64,000 nucleotides of DNA from Rhytidiadelphus loreus (taxonomy: Eukaryota; Streptophyta; Bryopsida; Hypnales; Hylocomiaceae): contig OX344762.1 in the NCBI GenBank assembly GCA_947034895.1, positions 32,840,760 to 32,904,759 of the forward strand, read 5' to 3'. Made by a program: the position numbers and the translations under genes. How positions within the stretch are numbered: the first letter of the stretch is position 1; the number at the start of each line of letters is the position of its first letter. Below the pieces are notes generated by a model. That model was not told the DNA's origin. It did no database searches and saw only the letters and a program-made list of their open reading frames with translations. Of this stretch, positions 44,240 to 55,370 are shown piece by piece.

Positions 44240-46865
44240 AGTAAAATGCCATAAAACATGATTTTCAGACCTCTTTTACGCATAGTAAAATGACTTTCTT
44301 CAAAAAACTTTTAACTCCAAAAAGGTTGAAAATGAAGCCAAGTTTCACCTTCAACAATCCGTTCCAAGTTTCAACCTTTCAACAAAAAGATATGAATCAT
44401 TTTCTAAGGCTGTGCTTGAAAATGGTCAAAAAATTGCCGTCCACTCCTCCGACCCGCCATCTGCCCTTTCGGACGGCCCGTCCGACCCTCTGCCGACCGT
44501 AGTAAAATGCCATAAAACATGATTTTTAGACCTCTTTTACACATAGTAAAATGTCTTTTTTCAAAAAACTTTGAACTACAAAAATGTTGGAAATGAAGCC
44601 AAGTTTTACCTCCAGAAATCCATTTCAAGTTTTAAGCTTCCAAAAAAAAGTTATAAACAATTTCCTAAGGCTGTTTTTGAAAATTACCAAAAAATTGCCG
44701 TCCGCCCTTCCGACGGCCCGTCCGACCCTCTGCCGACCACAGTAAAATGTCTTAAAACATGATTTTTAGACCTCTTTTACACATAGTAAAATGTCTTTTT
44801 TCAAAAAACTTTGGAATACAAAAACGTTGGAAATGAAGCCAAGTTCCACCTCCAAGAATCCGTTTTAAGTTTCAACCTTCCAGCAAAAAGGTATAGACCA
44901 TTTTCTAAGGCTGTTTTTGAAAATGGCCAAAAAAACGCCGTCCTCTCCTCCGACTCCCATCCACCCATCTCACCACCCAAAGGACCCTTTGAGTCTCCAA
45001 TCCTCCATCCGCCCTTCCCACCCGCCGTCCGCTCCTCCGACCCGCCGACCGCTCTTGCGACCCGTCGTCCGCCCTTCCGACGGCCCGTCTGACCCTCTGC
45101 CGACTGCAGTAAAATGTCTTAAAATATGATTTTTAGACCTCTTTTACGCATAGTAAAATGTCTTTTTTCAAAAAACTTTGAACTACAAAAACGTTGGAAA
45201 TGAAGCCAAGTTCCGCCTCCAAGAATCCGTTTTAAGTTTCAACCCTCCAGAAAAAAGTTATAAACCATTTTCTAAGGCTGTTTTTGAAAATGGCCAAAAA
45301 AACGCCGTCCTCTCCTCCGACTCCCATCCACCCATCTCACCACCCAAAGGACCCTTTGAGTCTCCAATCCTCCATCCGCCCTTCCCACCCGCCGTCCGCT
45401 CCTCCGACCCACCGTCCACCCTTCCGACGGCCCGTCCGACCCTCTGCCGACCGCAGTAAAATGTCTTAAAACATGATTTTTAGACCTCTTTTACGCATAG
45501 TAAAATGTCTTTTTTCAAAAAACTTTGAACTACAAAAACGTTGGAAATGAAGTCAAGTTCCACCTCCAAGAATCCGTTTTAAGTTTCAACTTTCCAACAA
45601 AAAGTTATAGACCATTTTCAAAGGTTGTTTTTGATAATGGCCAAAAAAGCGTTGTCTTCTACTCCTCTCTTCCGACCCCCGTTCACCATCTAACCACTTG
45701 TCCGCCTATTGTACCCTCCATCCAGCTGTATTGTATTGATGAATTTTAAAAAGTACAGATTCGCTTTTCAAGGCTTCCATTTAATACTACAAAGTACTAA
45801 AGGATCCTCCGAGTCTCCAATCCGCCACTCGCCCTTCCCACCCGCCGTCCGCCCTTCCGACGACCCGTCCGACCCTCTGCCGACCGCAGTAAAATGTCTT
45901 AAAACATGATTTTTAGACCTCTTTTACGCATAGTAAAATGTCTTTTTTCAAAAACTTTGAACTACAAAAACGTTGGAAATGAAGTCAAGTTCCACCTCCA
46001 AGAATCCGTTTTAAGTTTCAACCTTCTAGCAAAAAGTTATAGACCATTTTCTAAGGTTGTTTTTGATAATGGCCAAAAAAGCGTTGTCTTCTACTCCTCT
46101 CCTCCGACCCCCCGTTCGCCATCTAACCACTCGTCCGCCTATTGTACCCTCCATCCAACTGTATTGTATTGATGAATTTTAAAAAGTACAGATTTGCTTT
46201 TCAAGACTTCTATTTAATACTACAAAGTACAAACATCATATATAGCATTTATGTATACAAAGGAAGGATAATCCAAGTTAAACTTTCACACATTGAAATA
46301 TGCACTATAATTGTTATAATGTTATACCCTAAACCCTAAATCCTAGACCCTAGACCCTAAACCTTGAATTTTACATTTGTGAACAAACACATTGCTTTAA
46401 TGTGCAAAATATGTTTGACTTCTTATTCCCTTAAAATGTGATTATCATGATGTACTACATATGGATTTTTGCATAGTTCATAAGCTTATTCATATATGTT
46501 GTCAACATGTTCTTGGTATTTTCTACATCAATTATGATGTGCCAATTTACAAATGTCAAACATACAATTATAATTTGAAGTTTTTTTTCTTGAAGTTTTG
46601 TTGTAAAACGCATTAATAGTTTGAAACATCAAAGTATACATAGTACAAGCAATTATATTATTTTATAATTGTATTACAAGATGCTACGAAAAAATGCTTT
46701 AAATATTTTAATGTAATTTAATGTTGTTCAAGATTAAATATTGCATTTATACAACAAAAATATTATTGAAGTTGTTTTCCTACACCCTTATACTTATAAA
46801 TTATAAATCGTCAACTATATATCTCATATGAAAAATATTGGTGCTTGAATAGTTTAAAACATAAC
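44240..46865 (+). repeat. Left arm of the foldback, with about six tandem units
   Basis: Tandem units each start with a TAAAATG(C/T)C(A/T)TAAAACATG-type block and contain GACCTCTTTTACGCATAGTA, a GTTGGAAATGAAG block and a CGACCCTCTGCCGACC end, at about 44,240, 44,500, 44,750, 45,110, 45,460 and 45,890. The inner part (46,140-46,865) is single-copy and pairs with 47,870-48,600. A degenerate telomere-like stretch lies at 46,325-46,362. Confidence 0.85.
46325..46362 (+). repeat. Degenerate telomere-like repeat, left arm
   Basis: ACCCTAAACCCTAAATCC followed by TAGACCCTAGACCCTAAACC: about five units of the plant-type telomere heptamer CCCTAAA with variants. The mirror copy is at 48,374-48,412. Confidence 0.7.
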
Positions 46866-47869
46866 CGACGTTTGTCAAACATGAATACATGATGGCCCCT
46901 CATATGATCCCTCAACACTTTTGGGTTCCTTATTTTTACTTAAAAAGATTGAATTGATCATTATTTAATTAGACAAGAGATTTTATTGCAATTATATTGT
47001 GGAAGATCTAGCATGCTTGGTTAATTATATATATTAATAAAGTCAAACTATATAGTTTTTTGTCTTTTAATCCAATCGATATTGTATTCTTCAAGGTTTT
47101 AAATTACGGAATTTTCTATAAAATCATTTGTAAATGCATTATTTTATAGTGTTTCTTCAATTCTTTGGTTAAAAGTTTGCGGTATACATTTATATTTCTA
47201 TTTGTACTTATGTCTTCGGTTTTATTAATTTATATTGATAGTAGTATTGAATTTTTTGGCAAAAGTTAAAAGACTATTTTTTCAGATGATGTCTAGTATT
47301 TGTAAAGATACTGAGATACTTTTCTAAATTTTGAATGGCAAATTCTTGGTATGGTGAAATAAAACTCAATAGTTTGTAAACTAGGATTTTGTAGGATTAG
47401 GAGTTTATATATTTGTTACTTTATCTGATTGTCAAAATTTGAATGTCAAAAATATTTAAAAAAATTATTTATCAAATGTAGTTTAATAAAAAATGTTGGC
47501 AAACATAATGTTTTTCAAATGAAAGAAATAATAGAGATGAAAAGAAACATTTTCCATGACATTTCTAGTCTTTACTTTATATAAACAAATAGCCCTTTGA
47601 ACTTTTTTTTTTAGTGTTTATTCTTAGCAATTTAAAAAATAATAGAATCTAGTGTGATAAAGAACAAAACATATATTAAAATGATTCCAAATTTTTTCAA
47701 GATGAGATATAAAACTAAACTAATAATATAAATTATTAAATCACAATTGCACATGGCCCATTTACCACAAGATGAATTGAAAACATCATTATTGATGTAT
47801 AAATACATTACAAATATATATTAATGAGGGTCATCATAGTCATATACAAAAAATCATCACATTTGAAGG
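46866..47869. other. AT-rich unpaired core of the foldback element
   Basis: About 1 kb of very AT-rich sequence between the two arms, with no gene and no internal symmetry that I can see. Confidence 0.6.
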
Positions 47870-49480
47870 TTGATTATGTTTTAAACTATTCAAGCACCAA
47901 TATTTTTCATATGAGATATATAGTTGACAATTTACAATTTATAGGTATAAGGGTGTAGGAAAACAACTTCAATAATATTTTTGTTGTATAAATGCAATAT
48001 TTAATCTTGAACAACATTAAATTACATTAAAATATTTAAAGCATTTTTTCGTAGCATCTTGTAATACAATTATAAAATAATATAATTGCTTGTACTATGT
48101 ATACTTTGATGTTTCAAACTATTAATGCGTTTTACAACAAAACTTCAAGAAAAAAAACTTCAAATTATAATTGTATGTTTGACATTTGTAAATTGGCACA
48201 TCATAATTGATGTAGAAAATACCAAGAACATGTTGACAACATATATGAATAAGCTTATGAACTATGCAAAAATCCATATGTAGTACATCATGATAATCAC
48301 ATTTTAAGGGAATAAGAAGTCAAACATATTTTGCACATTAAAGCAATGTGTTTGTTCACAAATGTAAAATTCAAGGTTTAGGGTCTAGGGTCTAGGATTT
48401 AGGGTTTAGGGTATAACATTATAACAATTATAGTGCATATTTCAATGTGTGAAAGTTTAACTTGGATTATCCTTCCTTTGTATACATAAATGCTATATAC
48501 GATGTTTGTACTTTGTAGTATTAAATAGAAGTCTTGAAAAGCAAATCTATACTTTTTAAAATTCATCAATACAATACAGTTGGATGGAGGGTACAATAGG
48601 CGGACGAGTGGTTAGATGGCGAACGGGGGGTCGGAGGAGAGGAGTAGAAGACAACGCTTTTTTGGCCATTATCAAAAACAACCTTAGAAAATGGTCTATA
48701 ACTTTTTGCTAGAAGGTTGAAACTTAAAACGGATTCTTGGAGGTGGAACTTGACTTCATTTCCAACGTTTTTGTAGTTCAAAGTTTTTGAAAAAAGACAT
48801 TTTACTATGCGTAAAAGAGGTCTAAAAATCATGTTTTAAGACATTTTACTGCGGTCGGCAGAGGGTCGGACGGGCCGTCGGAAGGGTGGACGGTGGGTCG
48901 GAGGAGCGGACGGCGGGTGGGAAGGGCGGATGGAGGATTGGAGACTCAAAGGGTCCTTTGGGTGGTGAGATGGGTGGATGGGAGTCGGAGGAGAGGACGG
49001 CGTTTTTTTGGCCATTTTCAAAAACAGCCTTAGAAAATGGTTTATAACTTTTTTCTGGAGGGTTGAAACTTAAAACGGATTCTTGGAGGTGGAACTTGGC
49101 TTCATTTCCAACGTTTTTGTAGTTCAAAGTTTTTTGAAAAAAGACATTTTACTATGCGTAAAAGAGGTCTAAAAATCATATTTTAAGACATTTTACTGCG
49201 GTCGGCAGAGGGTCGGACGGGCCGTCGGAAGGGCGGACGGTGGGTCGCAAGAGCGGTCGGCGGGTCGGAGGAGCGGACGGCAATTTTTTGGTCATTTTCA
49301 AAAACAGCCTTAGAAAATTGTTTATAACTTTTTTTTGGAAGCTTAAAACTTGAAATGGATTTCTGGAGGTAAAACTTGGCTTCATTTCCAACGTTTTTGT
49401 AGTTCAAAGTTTTTTGAAAAAAGACATTTTACTATGCGTAAAAGTGATCTGAAATTCATGTTTTATGTCTTTTTACTGAG
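47870..49480 (-). repeat. Right arm of the foldback, with about three tandem units
   Basis: Reverse complement of the left arm, nearly identical over 47,870-48,840 and in two further units to about 49,480. It has fewer tandem units than the left arm, so the arms have changed copy number independently since they formed. Confidence 0.85.
48374..48412 (-). repeat. Degenerate telomere-like repeat, right arm
   Basis: GGTTTAGGGTCTAGGGTC followed by TAGGATTTAGGGTTTAGGG: the inverted counterpart of 46,325-46,362. Confidence 0.7.
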
Positions 49481-49619
49481 GCCAGACGGAGGACTAAGAA
49501 GACTGCAATCTTTGGAGATGTCCCATAGTTGGAGTTTTTGTCCAAATTGAATGGTTTATATACCATTGGAAAGCTATGAATGATATCTTTCCAATGGTAT
49601 ATTATGGTGCATATGAATG

Positions 49620-50081
49620 TGGACAGAACGTCTGATGGTCAGGCGTCCGACTAGATGAGCGAACGGTATTGATTCATTTGTTTTGCTGTCCGCTCGGCCG
49701 TCCGCTCCGACTGCAAGGCCGACCTCGTGGCCGTCCGCTTGGCCGTCCGCCATGTCTACTACATGGCCGTCCGCTTGGCCATCAGCCCTGTCGACTTCAT
49801 GGCCGTTCGCTTGGCCGTCCGCCCTGTCGACTTCATGGCCGTCCGCCGCTCCACCCAGCCGACCGCATGAGCATTAGTCCGTCGGAAATCCCGGTCGGCC
49901 CGTCCGCTCTCCGCTATCCGTCGGAAGCTTCGGTCGGCCCGTCCGCGATCTACCCGTCCGCTCGATGCCGTCAGAAGTTTTGGCCGTCCGCCCGTCCAGC
50001 GGTTGGACGGTAGTCACCGCCAGGTATGTCAAAAGACGTCCTGGGGTCAGCGTCCGTGGACTCTGGACGTCCGGACGCCTT
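49620..50081 (-). repeat. Right subterminal CCGTCC-rich region
   Basis: Repeated CCGTCCGC and GGCCGTCCGC units, including a run with a period of about 33-36 bp (GGCCGTCCGC...CCATGTCGACTTCAT-like units at 49,735-49,850). Inverted relative to the left subterminal region. Confidence 0.7.
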
Positions 50082-50091
50082 GTCAACCCTG

Positions 50092-50099
50092 ACTGTACT
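50092..50099. repeat. Target site duplication, right copy
   Basis: ACTGTACT, identical to 43957-43964. Confidence 0.9.
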
Positions 50100-51823
50100 T
50101 TGAAGTTGCCAATACCGTCAACATATAATAGCTACCCCCCTCTTGTGCCTTAATCAATGCTGGAAACTGTGTCTGTTTAAACACCCACTGGAGGACCTCA
50201 TGTGACTCCTTAGCAACCTCAAAGCAGGCAATAGGCCATATTTCAGTTTCAGATTGAACTGAAAAATACCTATCATCGGTTTTTAGAATGCTAGTGTCCA
50301 AGGCACGGTTCATGAGCGTCAAACTGACCCTTTCAAACTTCCTCCCATGCACAATCTCTGCTTCGTCCATCTTCAACACAAAAACCAATGGGTGGTCCCC
50401 AACTTCTGCACATCCAAGCACCATGATTTTCAATGAGTTAAAACCTTAAACTGCATATATCATGTATTGATTGTCCTAGATTAACTAAGCATCGTGTACA
50501 AATTTGTCTCATGCATCTAGTGTTTGGAGATACAAACAGTGGAGATTGAACTGATGAACTAGGGTGAGTAAGCCCAAACCTTGTGCGGATTCGGGAGGAA
50601 TGTTGGCTTCAAGCGGTTGTCAACAAGCTGCACTCTCCCTTTTATTGTCTTGTAGATCTCGCCATATCCTTTCTGTGACACTCCTGTCATGTCACATGCT
50701 GCCAGTATCGCTTCTGTACCCAAGTCCTTACCAATTTTGTCAAGGTAGTAGTTGGCCATTCGAGTTGCAACAAAAGTATTATTAGGATTTGATACCAAGG
50801 CCACTGTCTCCCCTTGCGACAGTAATCGCCCAATGGCATCGCCTGTCCCCTCTTGTGTATCCCTGTCGCCACACAAGCGCTTCTTACCGCCTCCACTCTT
50901 GTTTCCGTCTTGTATAGACTGAACAACTCGGGGTTGCAACAAGCTTCTAATTTTTGCTACACGAGCTCTTGCAGCGCCACCAGTCTTGGATAATTCAGAC
51001 AAACCCTTGCTTGCTCTTAGTTGTGCGCCTAGTGGAGTACTCACCATCCTCTCCATTTTCTTCTTTAACTTCCACAACGCCTTCCTGACTTCCGTAAGTT
51101 CTTGTTTCCCACACGCAAGCTCTTCATGGTGTACTTCATGCACTCGCACCAACTCTTTGGCTGCCTGCAACATCCTGGACTCAAGTTGTTGCTGATGTTG
51201 ACCAGTAGCTTCTTGATGCTCTTGTTGGAGAATCACAAGGTTGCTCTTGTAACTAACCTCATTCCTCTCCAACTCTTGTTCAAGTGTTGTACATCGAGCC
51301 TTCAGAGATTCCGATTCACTCTGGATTTCAACAATCTCTTCTCTGCTAGCAGTAAAAAGGTCCTTTTCACGCTCAGCCCAAATACTGTTAACAACATCAA
51401 GATCAGCCACATGCTTTGCAATTGAATTTTGCAATATTACTTTTTCAAGAAGACAGTTCGCTCGTGTCTTTTCTAATTCCTGTTCCTGTGTTCCAAGCCT
51501 TTCATTGCATCGTTAGTGCTAAGAAGGTGGTTAGTGTATCCTAAGAATCCAGATTCACCGTGACAAAGGAACTCTATGTAAGTCTTTAATGTTTGAAATT
51601 GCGGTGGCTTCCTAGTAACTGGATCCGGTGGGTAGAGATTGCCATCCAACCACAAATCCATGTTGGTGGCACCTAACGCTCTAAACGCTGGAAACTCAGA
51701 TTTAGAAAGTTGTTGGTCCACTCGAATGCCTTTCTTCACAATAGGTGCAAATCTATTATGAAGAGCTACAGATGTCGTGTAGGAACTACCCTTCTCCTTG
51801 TTTGTAACATCCTGAAGTGCCAT
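50100..51823 (-). pseudogene. 5' part of the split gene: N-terminal region, coiled coil and following exons
   Basis: Starts at ATG 51,821-51,823 (MALQDVTNKEKG). The first block (to about 51,500) encodes a globular region. The reading frame then shifts by one base near 51,500 into a long coiled coil (51,480-50,900; QEQELEKTR, LEQELERNEVSYKSN, LQQEHQEATG) and a region ending TFLPNPHK at a probable donor near 50,576. A downstream exon from about 50,411 (VGDHPLVFVLKMDEAEIVHG, FKQTQFPALIKAQEGG) must shift frame again at or near the G6 tract at about 50,128-50,133 to read YVDGIGNFKVQWHLFADMK across the insertion site into 43,956. Two frame breaks plus the 6.1-kb insertion make it a pseudogene unless the breaks are unrecognised introns. 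Function unknown. Confidence 0.55.
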
Positions 51824-52968
51824 CTCTGGAACTAGATTAAAGTTCCGGCACTAGACGTTGGCAACATGAATGAACCAAACTCCCGCAGTAAATGCAGCAA
51901 TGTGAATGAGCCTAAACTCCCGCGATATCTGTGGCAATGTCAATGAGCCACCTCATTTGGCGGGAAACAATTCCAACGAACTGTACAATGTGTTCCTTGC
52001 GAGCATCTAGATGTTGACCACTTTCAATTCACATTCCCCCACGATCGTCAACTAGTGTGTACAGTGCGAGTACAATAATTTCAGATGGTGGATTCTAAAT
52101 CCCAACTCCTAAATCCCTGTCTACACTTACATCCTAAGTCATTTGGTACTTGTAGGTTATAATAAAATAGTTGCCAAAATACACTATTCAATTAGACATG
52201 TTCAGTACGGGCAGTGCTGAGGTACACACGGCTCTTGCCAACTCAACGGTACTCTGCCTCTCTATTGCCAACTCGGCCTATGCCGCCTTATTCCCATTGG
52301 CCCATAGAATTGATGGCAACTTCTGAAAATGACTATTTGTTGGGAATTAAGGCTTTTGCAAATATCAAACAATTCATTTCTATGGCAAAAGTACTAGGCA
52401 TGTAGAGACCCGAATTTTGCTCTAATGGTCGATACAGTGCCCACATTAACAAAAAATTGATGATTTTTTGTTGATTTGGACATCATTTTCTACTAGTGTG
52501 TAATTGAAGACTTCAAGGCATGAATGAATGCACTTGTAGCAATCAAAGCATGTATGCAATGGAATGGAATTAAGGCAATTTCAATTAACTAGGCACACTT
52601 TTTATAGCCCCAAAGTGAAATGCATCTTGAAAAGTGCCAATTTATGAATTTCTACCAATTTAACACAATTGACACTCTTATCTTTAGTTTCAATAGTGAT
52701 AGAAGATGTCAAATAAGTGGCTCAACGCTAGAATGTCTAATTCAGGAGCCTGATTCTGACATTTAAATGACAAAATAATGTTTTGGAAGATGTAAAGTGC
52801 TAATCATTAGATGAGATTCAAGGGGGTTGGAGGGCTGTTTCAAGCTTGTTCCTAGCTCTGTTCCCCCCGGTCTCATCAAACGCCGATGTCAAATATATAT
52901 ATTTTTGAAAAAAAAATGAAAAATGAAAAATGAAAAATCTTTAAAACGAAGAACAACAGTTTATTTAT
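51824..52968. other. Spacer 5' of the split gene
   Basis: No gene recognised. The first part (51,850-51,980) has a short duplication around CGGCA(A)TGT(G)AATGAGCC and CCCGC, about 60 bp apart. (GAAAAAT)n-type and (TTTA)n microsatellites lie at 52,908-52,942 and 52,960-52,984. Confidence 0.45.
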
Positions 52969-53247
52969 TTATTTATTTATTTTTACAAAAAAGTGACCTG
53001 GCAATCGCTTGGCTAGGTCAACGCAGCTTGCGAACTGCGGGTTCGGTAGGTTTTCAGATGAGAACTCACAGCCCTCCAGAGTAGGAAAAAAGCATGTAAT
53101 ATTTTCATGCACATTTTTAACATGGCTCCATTGCCTTTTACCTTCTATTACACTAAAGAATATTATCATGGGATTGTTGTCTACTTTTGTATAAAATTTG
53201 AAGCTTGTGCAATAGATCTCCTTGTGTAGGTTATGAGTCTTAGCCAT
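52969..53247 (-). CDS. Small open reading frame, possible gene
   Basis: A 92-codon frame from ATG at 53,245-53,247 in very AT-rich surroundings. The product (MAKTHNLHKEIYC...) has mixed composition, unlike the biased peptides translated from nearby spacer, but I recognise no domain, and the end runs into the (TTTA)n microsatellite. It could be a remnant of an exon or chance. Confidence 0.2.
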   Translation of the reverse strand: MAKTHNLHKEIYCTSFKFYTKVDNNPMIIFFSVIEGKRQWSHVKNVHENITCFFPTLEGCEFSSENLPNPQFASCVDLAKRLPGHFFVKINK

Positions 53248-54997
53248 CTTTTTTTAATTCAATTCTAACCAAATAAATAAATTCTATCAATTATATTTTC
53301 TACTCCAATTTGAAAATTTGGAAAAATTCTAAAATTGAATGGTTCATTGCAATGTAAATGGTGTGCCTATAACCACGGTCTATTGATTTTTCAATTGTAG
53401 AATGAAAGGAAGTTTCGTTTAATATACCATGATGTTCCATACTATAATATACACCTATGGTAAAATTTCATATTGTTTAAGCATATTTTGTTTTCAAAAT
53501 GAAAATCCTTCATTTTTCTTCAGAAATTCATGATAATTTAAAATCTTCAAATTTTTTTATGACTTATAGAAGACATGTGGTTTCATCTCTAAAAAACAAA
53601 ATAAAAAAATTTCATTTTCTTATTGTGACAAAATGAACCTACATAGTACAATGCAATTTGCAATTATAGTCAATTTCATTCAAACTGATGGTATTTCACT
53701 ACTTTGCCACCCTCCAAAATGTACATTCTAAAACATAAATCCATACTAGTCCTAGATTTAGACCTTCATTTATATATACATATGTATGTCACAATCTAGG
53801 GGAGGACACTCTCACTACATTTGGGGTACCCACGTGTGGCGGAGTGATTTTTTGACCCCCTATTTACTTTTGAATAAACTATAATTTCATCCTAAAATTT
53901 TGAGCTTTGTTTAATAATGACTAAAGGTTTCTATTGACAAAAATTTCAATTCCAAATAACCTAAGATATATTGTCTAGAAAGGGTTGAAAAATGAACTAA
54001 AATGGCACGTTCTCCAACTCAAATATTTATACAGCTCACATGAAGATGACTATTGCATCAATATTCAACCAAAATAAACTTTCAATAGAAAGTTATTTTA
54101 TAGAATTTTTTTTTCATTTTTTTCATTTTTTTTTCTTATGTAATATAGAGGTGTGAAAGTTATTTTAGCTTTATAGTGTATCTTTTTTCTTAAAAAATTT
54201 ATAACTAATTACTATTAGCATTAAAAAATACCAATAATTCAAAATATAAACTTTTAAAGTAGTAAAATCTATCCATAAATTTTTTTTTGAAAAAGAAATT
54301 AAATTTACCGATGTATTACTTGTATTACTTTTTCCGCTGCATGTAGGTTGCTAAAACATGGGGAGTGTCCTCCCTGGGGTCACAATTTTTGGTGCCAAAA
54401 TTCTAGAAATATAACAAAATTGACCTATGATTTGAGAACATGGTCATAGGCTCACTCTGTCCTTCTAGAGTTAAAATTATGTGAAACAAATAGCTTACAA
54501 CCAACAAGTTTTTTTAAGTGATATTTCACTCATAAGTCAAAAGTAATATCCCAAAAATTGGAGGGAATATTATTGAGTGATATATTCTCCCATATCCAAT
54601 GGATGAAATCACTTATTTGTTGCATATTCTAAGGACAATATCGCTCTTTTTTGGATGAACAAACACTGCTTTGGATGAGTAATTGAAGTTCCATCCGTCC
54701 ACATTTTGCATGTATCATCCATTTCTCCACCGCCGAACATAGTCGAAGGAAAAAAACAATCCCTGATCATACCCTGACTGGTGATTATGATAATCATCCG
54801 AGAAGGAGACCAACGATCCTCCGGACCGGCTTCTTCATGGTCAAAGAATGTGGAAGGTCAATCACATGCCTGCTCTGCTCCGAATTCCCCAGACTAGTCC
54901 CAATTCCGATCCAGGAAGACGGCTCACTCCATAACAAGCTTCAAAGTGTCTGCTACACAATCATTTAGGTTCGGAGTACCAATTCTTTGATCAGTGT
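53248..54997. other. AT-rich spacer
   Basis: No gene recognised; many poly-A and poly-T runs. The block ATGTGGAAGG(T/C)CAATCACAT near 54,848 recurs near 56,990, each followed by ACTAGT and a GATC/GATCGAG-like stretch, suggesting an old duplication. Confidence 0.4.
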
Positions 54998-55073
54998 TTG
55001 CACAGTTTAAGTTACACTTCGGCATTGCATTGTTTGCTGAGCCTGGTGCTGCTGCAATTTCACTGTACTAACC

Positions 55074-55353
55074 ATGACTTCGGAAATGCAACTCACATGG
55101 TCGGAGATCATGAACTTGGTGCCCAGCGGCCTTCTGTCGCCAGAAGACAAGGGCAAAGTGAGCTTTCACGTTTTAATCGAGAAGTCCGTTTCAGCTTCCG
55201 ATCTTCAGGCAGCTGCTGTTGCCCTCATCAAATCCAGAGTATGCAGCTTTGAAGACAATCAGCATCTCCTGGATACTGAATGGAGGGCGATTGCGGCTCT
55301 CTTCAAGGCGCTTCTCACTGCTGCAGATAATCGAGCATCCGGAGTTTTGAAAA
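55074..55353 (+). CDS. Candidate first exon of an unrecognised gene
   Basis: An ATG at 55,074 opens 93 codons of well-mixed, helix-forming sequence (LTWSEIMNLVPSGLLSPEDK, SASDLQAAAVALIKSR, EWRAIAALFKALLTAADNR) that ends at a good donor GTATGT near 55,353. G+C content is clearly higher than in the flanks. I recognise no domain and could not identify a second exon in the following 2 kb. It may be a host gene fragment. Confidence 0.35.
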
Positions 55354-55370
55354 GTATGTACGTATTTTAA

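Larger units (their letters stand above)
43965..50091. mobile_element. 6.1-kb non-autonomous hAT-type foldback element
   Basis: Ends CAGGGTTGAC (43965-43974) and GTCAACCCTG (50082-50091) are exact inverted repeats, and the flanking 8-bp duplication ACTGTACT is perfect. Inside the ends lie G+C-rich subterminal stretches of repeated GGACGG (left) and CCGTCC (right), mutually inverted. Further in, a long inverted repeat (about 44,240-46,865 against about 47,870-49,480) contains tandem units of 250-440 bp, six on the left and three on the right, around an AT-rich unpaired core. No transposase or other gene is present; short frames are just reflections of the tandem units. It would depend on a hAT transposase made elsewhere. 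It interrupts an exon of the surrounding gene. Confidence 0.92.

Noticed and set aside
44290..49550. Many 60-90-codon frames with Pro/Ser-rich peptides in the foldback element
   Set aside because: They repeat with each tandem unit and mirror on the other arm; no domain, no start context and no splice structure.
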